Of a stretch of 57,500 nt of DNA, positions 33,880 to 48,199 are shown in pieces. This stretch comes from Carex sylvatica. Taxonomy: Eukaryota; Streptophyta; Magnoliopsida; Poales; Cyperaceae. The notes under the pieces are model-generated. The model was not told where the DNA came from, searched no databases, and saw only the letters and a list, made by a program, of their open reading frames with translations. Positions within the stretch are counted from its first letter, which is position 1, and the number at the start of each line of letters is the position of its first letter. Location: positions 1 through 57,500 of the forward strand of contig CAXKVR010000073.1 of assembly GCA_964058845.1 (NCBI GenBank), in the 5' to 3' direction. The position numbers and the translations under genes were made by a program.

Positions 33880-35927
33880 TGGGCCATATTGTCTTTAAAA
33901 TACTACAAATGGGTTTTATATATAAGATCAGGAAACTTCAAATATTTAACTTTGTATATGATATATTTCTAATAGGCCCTCAATTTGATCCCAAATATTG
34001 CTTTGATTTGCATGGTCCTTGCTAATTCTTGATTAATTTTGCCTCTGTCGTTATCTAATTGAAGTCATATGCATCCCATTTTTTTCTTTTTCACATTAAT
34101 GATACTTTTTGAAATAGGAAGCCATTGCCCAATAGTCCAAAGTGCGAATGACATGGCAATTAATAAGGACCGGTAAAGATGAGAGAAGGTTAGTTGGCAC
34201 GTGTGAGAGTAACACTAGGTTTTGGTAGTCACGTGCATTACCCTACGGGTACTCAACCACGCGCGGCAACAAGCCTCAGACCTCAAAACTACAAAAAAAA
34301 AAAAAATAATCATGGATACCAACTTGGCAAATAAAATAATTAATCAATATATTTTTGCTTTGTATGGGTATTTATTTTTGTGGCTCATTTTAAAATATTT
34401 CTAGTTATCTTTTTGCCAAGGCTTTTGGAGGCAAATATTATGAATAGTTAATTATGTCGCACTCGTCTGCTGTCTGCTGAATATTCTGCTATATATCTAC
34501 AATATAGAACACCTTGTAACATATTGAAATGAAAAAAAAATCAAGTTTCAGTACATGTTAAATTTTGCTGTGGAATTTAAGAGACTTGTTCTTCTTCTTG
34601 CTTTTATTTATATTTATATTTATATTTATATTAAATAGTTCTTCAAGAACTTTCAAAAACGTATCCGCGGTTCGCATATATTAAAAATACATTCAACAAA
34701 TTATTCAGTTCGAAGATTGATTCAGATAGAAACACCACCTAATTTATTGAATTTTCATTTGAAAGAAATATGATAAGATAATAATAATTGTCAAGTTTTT
34801 TACGATGTTTGAACCTAATACAGTTTAAAGCGAACTTATAATTTATTGCATGTGTAAACATGGTTGTTAATAGGTCAGATATACAGATCTTTCACCAATT
34901 TACTTTAACATTATTTTTACATAGGTTAGATTCTACCCAACTCGATTTTGGTTGAAAGATTCTGTTGATGGGTCGAATTTGACCCGTTTAAGTATTGTGC
35001 ACATGTTAACTAATTAATAAAAATATTGTTATTTTAAGTATTTAGAACCTTTGACAGTTTTGCCGGACTTTCGAAGTTTGAGTCATACTCAAGTAATTAA
35101 TTTGTTTCAAATACTATAGAATATGTAGCTAAAAGCGTATTTATATATTCAAAAGTTTGTTAAAATGTTCAAAAAGGAATTTCAAATCAAAAGCAAGTCG
35201 GTCAGATTGACCTGTACGTGCTAGTCTCCTACCTTCAGTTGATTTGAGGGACGGGTCAAGAATTCACACTAATAATTAACTTTAAGCAAGAATTTGGAAA
35301 AAAAAATTAATTAATTGCAATGAAATATCCAATGTTAGTATTTTTAATCGATTATTATTTAATTACTTAACTACCATTTAAACTGTCTTTATATATGTAC
35401 ATAATGATAATATTTCTGCTAAATAAAATTTATTTGATCAAGTAATTAATTTCTATGCTATGGTTGAGATTTTGAATATGCTTAATTTAATGAGTTAATT
35501 TAATTAAAGTGATCGTTTTATATATACTTTATAATGGCAATTGGATGCATCTTCTTTACTCAGTCAATATACATTTTATTATTTAGAAGTGCTTAATTAA
35601 TTAATAAATGATCTTAATTCCTGAACCAAATAATAAATATATTATTATTTGCGTTTAGATATTAAATTAAATTAAAAATAATAATAATATATATAATAAT
35701 ATATATAAATATGGACCCAGAATGGTTCACCTTATAAATTAAATTTCGGATCTTATTTAGGATTTGATGCGATCCGAACCGAAAACAGTGAAAATTAAGT
35801 TGGTTGAGAATTACATATATACCACGTACGTACATGCTCAACTTGTAGTACATGCAAATGCATAGGAGCTGTTTGGTGAAGAGAGTTGGATACGATCACA
35901 TGCAAAATTAACTTACTTACCCCATTC
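33880..35927. other. Upstream region of the ANS gene
   Basis: AT-rich intergenic DNA with no other gene recognised. Two perfect G-box motifs CACGTG lie at 34198-34203 and 34230-34235, about 1.85 kb before the ANS start. A (TTTATA)n run lies at about 34608-34635. The G-boxes are possible bHLH or bZIP sites only by motif. Confidence 0.4.
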
Positions 35928-35955
35928 TATATATAATAACCACCTCCCTATATAT
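35928..35955 (+). promoter_or_regulatory. Two candidate TATA boxes of ANS
   Basis: TATATATAA at 35928-35936 and TATATAT at 35949-35955 lie 115-142 bp before the ANS start codon. Either would place transcription start at roughly 35960-35985 and give a leader of about 85-110 bases. Position-based inference. Confidence 0.45.
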
Positions 35956-36024
35956 CTTCTCCACATTACTAAGTTGTTGACAGTTAGCCCTACGTACTTC
36001 TCGAAAGAGATACAAAGAAATTAA

Positions 36025-37773
<1,749 letters not shown>

Positions 37774-38476
37774 TTCCACAAATTAGATCATATATATTGG
37801 AAGTAATTAATAAGAATATTTAAGCTAGAGGACCTGAGTTGAATTTATGTAGCATTGATGCTTATTATTATTTTGTTTATCCCAGTCGTTTTGCACTTTT
37901 GGGGATATATGATCTATCTATGTATTGGATGCAGTACCGGTGGACCTGGTAGACCTTAATAAATTGAGTTGGCTGAAATTAATTAATTTTCTTTTACGTG
38001 GACCACCTTAATTAATTGGACATTCGATCTGGTTCTAAGTTCTAATAACTAACTAGCATGTGACCTGTCTCTGTCTGTCCAATATATTCACAAGACAAAT
38101 TAAGTTTTAATTTAAAAGTTATTTCGTAGATTGAATTAATTAAGGATTAATTTGTAAACAACTCACTGTACCAATAAAAAATTCCATCTGGTAGATGCGC
38201 AACAAGTCTCGTCGCGTCTCGTCTCCACCCGACCCAAACAGAAAAGGCCCATATGAAATCTCTACAGGCCATCCGATCTCCAATATATATATATATATAT
38301 AGGTTCTCGATCGTCATGTTAATTTCCTCTATCATCTCCATTCTCCAATAGTAGTATAATATGACCATGCAGTTGCAGATGGATAGATCACAATCACATC
38401 TAGCTTGTTTAACTTGTTTGCCACGAGAGCGAGAGGAGAACAATTTAGAATTCAAAGTAAAACCCAATTAATTGAG
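37774..38476. other. ANS 3' flank
   Basis: AT-rich, includes the probable 3' untranslated region (AATAAG near 37810, TAATAAATTGAG near 37957) and a (TA)n tract at about 38284. No gene recognised. Confidence 0.45.
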
Positions 38477-38562
38477 GGATTGGATTGGATTGGATTGGAT
38501 TGGATTGGATTGGATTGGATTGCATTGGATTGCATTGAATTGCATTGGTTTGGATTGCATTT
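38477..38562 (+). repeat. Pentanucleotide tandem repeat (GGATT)n
   Basis: About nine perfect GGATT units followed by degenerate TGCATT/GGATT units to about 38562. A simple-sequence repeat likely to vary in length between individuals. Confidence 0.9.
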
Positions 38563-41250
38563 GATTTGGCCCCAACCAGAGAAATTAATGCCCACGTGGG
38601 CCTCTCTCTATATAGCCTATAGTCTATATTGATTGGATCTGGGATGGGATCAGAAAATTAAAGCTTCTTAATTCCATTTGTACGTATATATATTAACAAA
38701 TTAATAGGGACCAATACAACAAAATTCGGATTAATTCATGCAACATAGAAAAAAACAAATGCTAACTAAACATTTTTTTGCAAAGCACCTTCACATAATT
38801 TTCATCCAATACAACCAATAAACATATATTTCAATATTATAATCTTAATTTGTCGCCTATGTTTTAAGAAATGGACGACCAAGGAATTATTTGAAAATGG
38901 AATTGTGGGATGCATAATATTTAGGAATAAAAATAATATGTTCAGGAGCGGACTGAACAACAACTAATTGTATCTTTCTTTCTTTTTTTTTATTTGTTTG
39001 TATTTATATATAAATTTTACATAATTTAGAGTAAAATAGTATGGTGCTATTAAATTGACTCTTATTCTCTCAGGAAATGTTTATATTTATATGTGTGTTT
39101 CACTCCTATAGTTCGAAAATATGACTCCATCCCTGCATATATTGATGACTTCTAGATTGAAAATAACAACCTTAATTGTACAACATTATCATATAACATG
39201 ATTATTTTCATGGTTTTAAAATTAGTATCATAACGGAATCAGTTAGTAAACTATGAAATTAGAATCAAATAAACCGGTGTCGAGTCAATTTTAATACTTA
39301 AATTTCTTTATTAAAAAAAATAGACAAAAAATATTGTAAATAAAAAAAAATTAGTCCGAAAATAATGTTAAGGCCACTTGTTGATTCTTGAATTTCTTTT
39401 TAAGAAAAAAGAGAAAACAAAAGAGAGCAAAATGGAGGTGACCATTGACACACAAGACGGAGGAAAGGAAATTAAAAAAAAAAAACGAGGACGGAGAGCA
39501 TGGTTTACGATTTCTGACAGTGACAGGTGTCCATGCGAAAACTACTCAAGTATTGAAGATTTTCTTTTTTTTCTTCTTCAGAAAAATCCTCGATCGAGAA
39601 AATTAAGGTGAAATCATCCATGCATATATCTAGTTGAGAATCGACCCATCTTGGTGAGAACCGGCACAATTTGAAGTACAAGTATAGAATTCAGTTAAAT
39701 CGTTCCGAGCCAAACCGATTCCATCTATTTTAATTTGTAACAAAAAAATCATCTCACCATATTAATCGGTAAAATTTTGGATCCATCTTCACTGACCAAA
39801 TTCCAATCTCACTCCATCGCCCGACTCAACTCAAAATCGGCTGTATTTCAGAAACTTATTTTTTTATCAAATGTTCAGTTAAGCCTAACCGCTTAATGTA
39901 ATCTACAATATAAACTCAAATATAAATAAATAGATAAATATATAGGAGTTACAAAAAAAAATGTTATTCGCTAGATTAGAGGTGGGGTTAGACTTTCACT
40001 ATGGATCAATTATATACAAATTTTATGTTGAAAATAGAGATCAATTGTATAGTATCATAATTTAGTGATCTAAATTATATAAAAAATTATATATAAATAA
40101 AAAAATAAAGTAAATTGACCCAATTCAAACAATATGTCTCCGCCTCTGCATCGGATAGAACACTAGCATTTTGAAATAATAGAAGATTTTCATGTTGTAT
40201 TTTTCTCAGTGAACTTCCTCCAAAAGAAAAAGGAAATCAATATTGATTCATAATTTCTGATTTGCACTAAATTTTTATTCAACACTCAAAAAAAATTTCA
40301 TATAAAGAATTAGTCTTTGATCTAGCAATAAAATATAACATCGTCCGTACAAAAAGTTGTAGGTTTGAAATTATAATAGAAAGTCTTTTACGAAAACTAA
40401 ATAAAAATTAAAAGGCTAGATATTCATTTTTTTTATATAAAAATATCATATAGTTTTCAATTTGTTTGATCAACTAAAATCTTAATTTTAATCGTATGGT
40501 CTCTTTTGCTTCTCCCACTGGGTTATGTAGTCGCTGTTATATGTAGCGCATGATCGGGGCATGCATGGAGCGCTCCATGTGAATTACCCCATCATACTAT
40601 GGCATTATCCTAACCTTTGTAATTATGTATGAACTGTATAACATTTAATACGGTTGTTTGTTAATAAAGCATGATTATATGATAGAGTTACATAACTAAA
40701 TTGGATTGAACTTTTAAGTCTATTGCATATTATAATATTTTGTTATGCTAATTGATTGTTATAGTTTATCAATTATTTCTATCGCTTGCTAATTTTCTTT
40801 TACGATATTTGAGCATTTCTTAAAGTGAACTTATATTTATGTTTCTTGACTCATTATATTGACACTTGGATTCTTTGGCTCTTAGATTATTATTGTAGTC
40901 TATATTTTGGTGCTTGGTGTTGTTTTAGTTTCAGTTGGTCAGATCTGACGATAACTCGACTGGAATTGAATACCGCACTGAGAGATTTTCAATCTCTCAT
41001 CGTTCCACTTTGTGGGTTCAAGTACAAAGAGAATGATAGAAAAATGACATGTAGAACTTGAAGAGTTGTGGGATTTGCCACAAAGAAAGTTAATTGTTTA
41101 ATTCAAATAAATCTGCTATGGTATTTCGTTTGTATATTATTCTACCGTAAGAGGGTTATTTTCGATTTGATTATGTAAATTATATAACTTGAAATAAATT
41201 TCTTTATGCATTGTGGCTCATTTACTTTTCTTTGGTAATGCATGTATATT
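38563..41250. other. AT-rich intergenic stretch
   Basis: Only short, low-complexity reading frames (for example at 39378-39611 and 40825-41061). No domain, splice pattern or repeat structure that supports a gene. Confidence 0.5.
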
Positions 41251-41597
41251 TGACTGTGTAAGATAATTTAAATCGCCTTGTGCTAATAAACGCAGCGGAT
41301 TGTTGGTTTTATTGTCAGAACGTGGCAACTAAAGTGGTATCCAAAAACTTTCTACTATTTAAATACAAACTGAATAGTTAAAAATATATATATAATTGAT
41401 GGAGTCATCGCAACGACTAGTTTTTGACTGTGTAAGATGATTTAAATCGCCTTGTGCTAATAAACGCAGCGGATTGTCAGTTTTATTGTCAGAACGTGAC
41501 AACTAAAGTGGTATCCAAAAATTTTCTATTATTTAAATACAGACTGAATAGTTAAAAATATATATATAATTGATGGAGTGATCGCAACGACTAGTTC
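41251..41597 (+). repeat. 174-bp tandem duplication
   Basis: Two copies starting TGACTGTGTAAGATAATTTA (41251) and TGACTGTGTAAGATGATTTA (41425), with only a few differences, each ending GATCGCAACGACTAGTT or a close variant. Purpose unknown. Confidence 0.88.
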
Positions 41598-43236
41598 GCT
41601 TGTTCCACCAACTTAGTTAGGATCCGTTTGGTATGAATTGTGTTATCCTTTTTTTTCTATTTAATTTGAATTTATTTCTTTCCAAATTTATTTCTTTTCT
41701 TCCAAATGAATTTCAAAATCGCTACTAATTGTAATCCGTACTACAAAAAAATAGGATTCATACTTTTCACAAGTGTTTAAAAAACTGCCTTAACAGCTGA
41801 TTAAACGTTCATTTAATCGTTAATGGCAACTAAATTGTTACAAATACACTAATTGGAGATATATTTGTGGATTTTTTCGATTAATCGATCATTTATTCCC
41901 GTTTCATTGTCCGTTTATTCTAGTGAATGTAATTTCACAATGATTGTTTTTTTTGTCACTGTGTGCGCTAATAAGTTTCATAAATCCTACATTGTAATTT
42001 TATTTGTGCTTGAATATACATCTAATATATTTTATATATATATAATTTTTCTTACTTACTTTAAAATTGATTAATTCTTCTATTATTTATATACCTATAG
42101 TTTTCTTACTTACTAATATAACTTTTTTTTATTAGTACGACATGTTCATATATGACATTAAGTTGTTATCATAAACTAAATTTAGAGATTTTATATTGGA
42201 ATGTTTTATTTCTTTCAAATAATATGTTATTAGTATTTGAAAAAATTTAATTCTTGAAAAAAAAATCATTAAATAAATGTGTTACTTATACATATAAAAT
42301 GTGTATGTGTTGTTAAGAAGAAATAAACGTAGTACATGTCATATTATAATAATATAACTAAGTTTAATTAAATTTATTTAATAAGTTTGATGAATTAAAA
42401 ATAATTTTTAATAAATCATGAATATATATACATAATTTCAATAAAAACAAATAATAATCTGCATAATTTCGATTAAGATTAATCGACTACATACCGATTA
42501 ATTACTTGACGGTACTTCATATGTACAACTAGCACATATCGTTATTTACAACACTGTTTTTCACCTATATGATATTATCAAAACCCACATTCACCCGATC
42601 CAATTCTTTCTCTTTAATTATGATTGAATGACTCTCTTTTTTTTTCATAGTATCCTTGTTCATTTAATAGAGAACATGTTATTCGGTAGAATTTCTCATG
42701 ATGTTAATCACGTTATTTTTTATTATACAAAATTTAGATTTTCAAAAATTATTTATTTATGTCCTTATTTGACTTAATTGTAATAATTATTTATATGTAA
42801 AAGTTAAATTTATTTTAAATATATATTTTTGGAGCGAAATTCGAGAAACAATTCTATCTTTTTAATGCTAGCTAGTTAACAATCATAAATTCTTCAGGTG
42901 ATAGTATCACTTCTCTATTTGTCTTTTTTTTTTTTTAAATAAGATAGTAACTCCTGGCCATCACTTGGTGGCTGCTGCCAGGCTTTAAAAAAAAAAAAAA
43001 AAAATTCCTATAGACGATCACCTCTCTCTCTCTAGTTAATTACCGTATTGTTTGTTTTTTTAATTACTTTTTGTAATTTTCTTAGACTTAAAATTGAGTA
43101 CGAATAAATTGATGAGAATTTTCTTAAGTTTGAGAGCAATTTCATGCGATTTTCTTAAGTTTGATAGCAATTTCATGCAAAGCAACCTCTTCCAATTTCC
43201 TGTTTGCTACTAGGAGTAATGTTGGTTTATTAAAGG
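41598..43236. other. AT-rich intergenic stretch
   Basis: Contains poly(T)/poly(A) runs near 42925 and 42985. No gene recognised. Confidence 0.5.
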
Positions 43237-43244
43237 CTGATATC

Positions 43245-43616
43245 TAGGGGCAGACTCAGAATTTTCATTAGAGGGGCAAAAAAAAAATATTGAATTGGAT
43301 TTAAATAGCTTATCGGATTTAAACTCATTAACTAATTAGGTACTATATAACAAAAATAATGTTTTGACTTATATTTTTCAGTACCCTAATTTATAATTTC
43401 TGATCCTATAACTTATATTTAATATTATCAATCATAATTCAAGAAATTTATTTTGATTTTAACACTAAATTTAATCCAAATTACAAATCAAACATTCAGA
43501 AAGAGGCAAAAAAATTTCTAAGGAGAGACAAAGTCGATCGGTACCAATAGATCACCACTAAAACTCGAAATCTAGAGAGGACAGCTGCCCCCTGTGCCAC
43601 AGTAGATCCGCCCCTG
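43245..43616. mobile_element. hAT-like element E1 of a tandem pair
   Basis: Left end TAGGGGCAGACTCAGAATTT; right end, reversed, CAGGGGCGGATCTACTGTGG. 372 bp. It shares with the next element a single outer 8-bp direct repeat CTGATATC (43237-43244 and 44450-44457), as expected for hAT insertion. No coding potential. Confidence 0.7.
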
Positions 43617-43617
43617 C

Positions 43618-44449
43618 CAGGAGCGGATCCAGTTCATCACAGGGTAGGGCAACTGCCCTATCCTGGAACTTCAAAATCAATTTACAAAGATTGAAATTTG
43701 AGCCTTTGCCCTGTCCTGAAAAATAGCATTGCCCTACCCTAGATCTTGATGTGAGCTCAATAATTCAATATTTCAAGGTGATTCTCTCCCATATTGGCTG
43801 AATTTGCCCCTTTTTTTTCATGGCTGGTTGAACCAGAGAAACTTGGGAAGAAAGATGGATGGTCCGAGCGACTCAATGAAGAAGATGCTTTTAAGTGTTA
43901 TAAAATATCAAATAAACACGGTGTATGTGTGGTATACTGTTTAATATTGATAATATGGCTTGATTCACAGTGAACCACATTCGGCTAATTTATAAAATGA
44001 GTTACTAACTCTCACTAAGCCAGGCCTCATTAATTCCACCTTTAGTATCTCATTATTACAATGACTATACATTACACTGAGTTATTTATTGCAAAAAAAT
44101 TAAGTAATAGTACTGATAAATATGAAAACATCGGTATGACATTTTTTATTTGGTAAATTGTAAAATTTATTATAATAGTGGTTTTATTTTTAAGATTTGG
44201 CTTTAATATTAATTTTGTACTAATTATTTTTTATAATTTTTTTGCTACTTTTTAATACAAAGGATGATTAGTAAATGATAATATTGAATACCAGGTCTTA
44301 GAATCCTAATTAATTGGTAGATTGAATACAAAATTATCATGTTTTAGTATCCGATTATCTAATGAGTTTGAACTCGATTAGTAATTTAAATTCGATTCGA
44401 TAATTTCTTGCTCTACCCTAGTAAAAATTCTGCATCCGTCCTAGCCCTG
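43618..44449. mobile_element. hAT-like element E2 of a tandem pair
   Basis: Left end CAGGAGCGGATCCAGTTCAT one base after E1; right end, reversed, CAGGGCTAGGACGGATGCAG then AATTTTTACTAGGGTAGAG. 832 bp, non-coding. Only the outer flank pair is duplicated. Confidence 0.7.
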
Positions 44450-44457
44450 CTGATATC

Positions 44458-45143
44458 GTAGTAATTAATATCAGTTCACAAAGACAACAGTCAAGTCAAC
44501 ACTAGCCAATATCAATATCAACGCACAACAAATGCTTCACATGAACGATCATTGAGATCTGGTAGTGCATAACAACATCCATGAAATAAATCTAAGAAAA
44601 ATCCTTCAGTTCTTTAGTTTTTTTTTAGAATAACTATTCCTTATTTATTCTCGAAGACTTTAATTATGTTTAACAAATTATAATTTATATTATGGATATC
44701 ATTTCTCTTGCTTCTAATTTCACTTGTAGAAACTGGTATAAAACTTTTGGGAACGGAAAAAAAAAAAAATCCATTTTCGTTTTCAAAAACAAAAAGAAAC
44801 AGAATCATCGAAATTCACGCCAGATGCACCCTGATTAGTTTTTCTTTGTTCTTTTCTTTTCTCTTTTTTTTCTGATTCCCCTAACATGGGGTAGTTTTTA
44901 TTTTTTTATTATTTGAAACATGGGGTTAGGGGTGTCAATGGCACCCTTGTCTCTGTTTATCCAATCTGTGCTGTATTCGAAAACACAGATATAAATAAGA
45001 TTTTTTTATTCGTAAATTTATTGGTTACGGATACAGGTAAATTTTTTTTTTCGTTATCTAAACGGATAATGCTATGAGTAAAACTTATTTCGTACCCATT
45101 ATCTGATCGGATAATTATAAAAATATATATATATATATATTAA
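44458..45143. other. AT-rich spacer
   Basis: No gene recognised; degenerate repeat-like sequence with GGATA-rich stretches near 44970-45115, then a (TA)n tract before the next hairpin. Confidence 0.45.
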
Positions 45144-45519
45144 GAGGAGGGATCCAATTACATTTTTTTTGGTGACACCGAATTACACTCTCAAGTTTCA
45201 AAGTTTTCAAATTCCAAACAGTCGATCCAAACCATTTAACATAATAGATATGTTAAAATGTGCTTGCATATCAAATTTTATATTTTTTAGATTTTTTTAC
45301 TATTTATTAAGTATTTAACAAAATCGTTATATTCAGACGATTGAATTTTTGTACCCATCTTAATAAATAGTAAAAAAATTCAGAAAAAAAATAAAATATG
45401 ATCTACAAGCACATTTTAACATATCTATCATGTTGAACGTTTGGATCGACTGTTTGGACTTTGAAAACATAGGGTGTAATCCGGTGTCACCAAAAAAGAG
45501 TGTAATTGGATCCATCCTC
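45144..45519. mobile_element. Palindromic hairpin MITE, arm type D
   Basis: Outer arm GAGGAGGGATCCAATTACAT then GGTGACACCGAATTACACTC; close relative of 21929-22318. Inserted right beside a (TA)n tract. Confidence 0.9.
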
Positions 45520-46513
45520 ATATATTAATAAGCATTGAAAAGATGACTTTAATTGGTTTATTTGCGCTTAGTACGATGAACATTTTTTTCAATAAAGTAT
45601 TGTACATGTGTGAAATAAATGTATATGTTTCAATATTTTAATTAATAAAATATAAAAATAATTATTATATTAGTATTATATGTTATTAACTCGCTAACGT
45701 CTCGTTATTCGACAATCATAATGAATAATAAACCACTATTCGGTGACAACAGTTCCCATATAGGTTTTGTTGGGTATTTAAACTTTTTTGGTATCTTTAC
45801 CTATGAACTATTCGAAAACTTGGTTATAAAACACATTCTCAAAACCTCAAAAGTTTTTTCCTATCTACTTTCTTGTTGTTTGTGGGGAAAATAAAATCAA
45901 CTTCAAGCTCCATTTTTTTCCCATAAGCTGAGTTTACGACTTTTCATTTTTTGTTTGTTTTTTCTTCTCTCAAAATTATGTTTAATTGCAATAGTACAAC
46001 AAATTATTTATATATTTTTTTTCTTGAAAGTGCAACCAATCATATAAACTATTTCTTTTTATGTTCTTTTTTCAAATTTTTTTATCACCACCACTAATCA
46101 TTATACCTATTGAAAATTTATTCCTACTGAACTTTACTAAACAAACACAATTAAACAAGTCAAAGACTAAAATTAATTAAACAAATATAACTTAATAATA
46201 CATGAAATCAATTAGGCATGTATAATTAAATCAACAATATTTAATTTTAATAGATTAAGATAATTTTAAGTTAAGTTTCTATTATGTCATCTAGCATAAT
46301 TTGCAGTATGGTCAGTTCACTCTTATATCACTTTTTGTTGTGTGTGGTCAATTTCACTTTGCAATGTGCGGTCAATTCACTCTGATATCACTTTGTAGAG
46401 TATTGTCAAATCGCTCATTTAATTTGTTTTCTTTTGAAGCTGATATATATACAAATATTGATCATAATGTCAATACACTTAATATAATTTAATTTTAGTA
46501 TTACATCTTCTAT
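45520..46513. other. AT-rich spacer
   Basis: A short imperfect repeat around TGTGGTCAATTCACT and TATCACTTT lies at about 46308-46400. No gene recognised. Confidence 0.45.
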
Positions 46514-47100
46514 AAAATTAAACAACCACCACTCAAAATCTCAAATTTATGTTTTTACCACCCATGCATTCTTAGTCCGCACACCAATTTTTTTTGGTGC
46601 GCATTCTCAGGAAGCGCACCATTTTTTTTTTAAGTTTTGTTCTGAATTGTTTAAAATTTTTGGACTAATTTTTTTTTCTTTTTTATTATATTTTGTTCTG
46701 TGGTATTTAGTATTATATATACACATAAAATTTGACAGTGAAATTGTAGAAAATAAAACACACACACTTGTTTAACAAATAAAATTTTGGCCTAAATTTG
46801 AATTAAAAATTACTACAATAAATTATACGCACAATATGAGCAGTTTCTTGTACTAAATAAGTTGGTGCGTAAATTGATATAAATTATACACTCAATTCGA
46901 TGAACGTTATATATTAAAAATTATACGCAAAACAGAAAAAAAAATTGTCTAAAAATTTCAAACAATTCAGAATACAACTAAGGAAAAAAAATTGCTGCGC
47001 TTCCTCAATCCACGCACCAAAAATTTGGTGCATGGACTGAGAATACGTTGGTGGTAAAAACTGAAATTTGAGGTTTTTGAGTGGTAGTTGTTTAATTTTG
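46514..47100. mobile_element. 587-bp palindromic TIR element
   Basis: Left arm AAATTAAACAACCACCACTC then GTTTTTACCACC; right arm is its diverged inverse. The arms extend inward through GTCCGCACACCAA, GGAAGCGCACC and TCTGAATTGTTT. It differs from the (TA)n hairpins in both ends and core. Confidence 0.82.
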
Positions 47101-47384
47101 AATTATTAGAGTGCTAACTAAAAAAATTTCGGAAGATTTGATATCTCTTGAGTATCGAATCTTTACTTAAATAACGATTTTTTTTATTTTAATTAGGAAA
47201 ATTAAAACAATTCAATTTTTCTAGTCCTGACAGAATACTCATAAAAGCCACCTAAATATGATAATAATAGACTAATCTAAACACATTTACTTAAACAAGA
47301 TTTTTGTATCAACAGTGCGCCAATAAAACTTTGAATTTGTCGCCCTCCCAAAAATTAATCATGGATTATCCTCTCGTGATTAAT

Positions 47385-48091
47385 AAGCGAGTTAGGGTAT
47401 GCTCATGCTCGCTTATTAAGTAAATGAGCGAGTTTAAATGAGCGGATAAATGAGCGAGTTATGAGCGGCTCACGAGTTATGACTTATGAGTATCAAAATT
47501 TAACAAATTGTCATAATTCATTTAAATAAAATATAATAAAAATTCAACAAAAATAGATTTCACAGTAGCATCAACAGACAACAATCAACATATTACAAAA
47601 ATAGAATAATCCAACATAAACTAACAACAAAAATTAATAAAAATCTAACAGCTATCATCTTGTCGATTTTGATGGCCCTACTTGTGACATACACAGATAT
47701 TTCCTTGTCACATACCTACAAATTTGTATTATGAAAACAATAATGAAAATTCATCTTAAACAAGCAACAAACAGTTGGCTTATGTTAGGTTTTGGATTTT
47801 AGGCGGAGGTTTTAGTTCTGCCGATTTACAAAAAAAATGAATGTACGAAACTATGAATATTACATAGGATTTAATGAGACAAAGCTGATGTTACACAGGA
47901 TTGCACATGATTAAATGTGGCAGGGATTAGATGTGGCAAATTCTTAATGAGCGAGTTGGGTCATGCTCATGCTCGCTCATTAAGTAAATGAGCGAGTTTA
48001 AATGAGCGGATAAATGAGCGAATTTAGACGAGTTTTTAATGAGCGAGTTATGAGCGGCTCACAAGTTATGAGCGATTTACTCACCCCTACC
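47385..48091. mobile_element. Unclassified element with 10-bp flanking repeat and terminal direct repeats
   Basis: Flanked by CGTGATTAAT on both sides (47375-47384 and 48092-48101). Inside, blocks of about 100 bp near each end repeat in the same orientation (ATGCTCATGCTCGCTYATTA then AGTAAATGAGCGAGTTTAAATG in pieces; left 47393-47484, right 47945-48076). There is no terminal inverted repeat and no reading frame. It could be a small retroelement derivative; the class is not settled. Confidence 0.55.
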
Positions 48092-48199
48092 CGTGATTAA
48101 TCTCCACCGTTTGATTAGTCATTAGTTCTTAGGCTACTGTCGCACTTAATTATTTAGCTGAGTGGCCCAGTTGAACTGCGTGGACGCATATGATATATA

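Noticed and set aside
39378..39611. 77-codon Lys-rich reading frame
   Set aside because: Low complexity (poly-A derived Lys runs), no homology recognised, no promoter or splice support.
40825..41061. 78-codon reading frame next to the 174-bp duplication
   Set aside because: No domain, isolated, in AT-rich DNA where frames of this length are expected.
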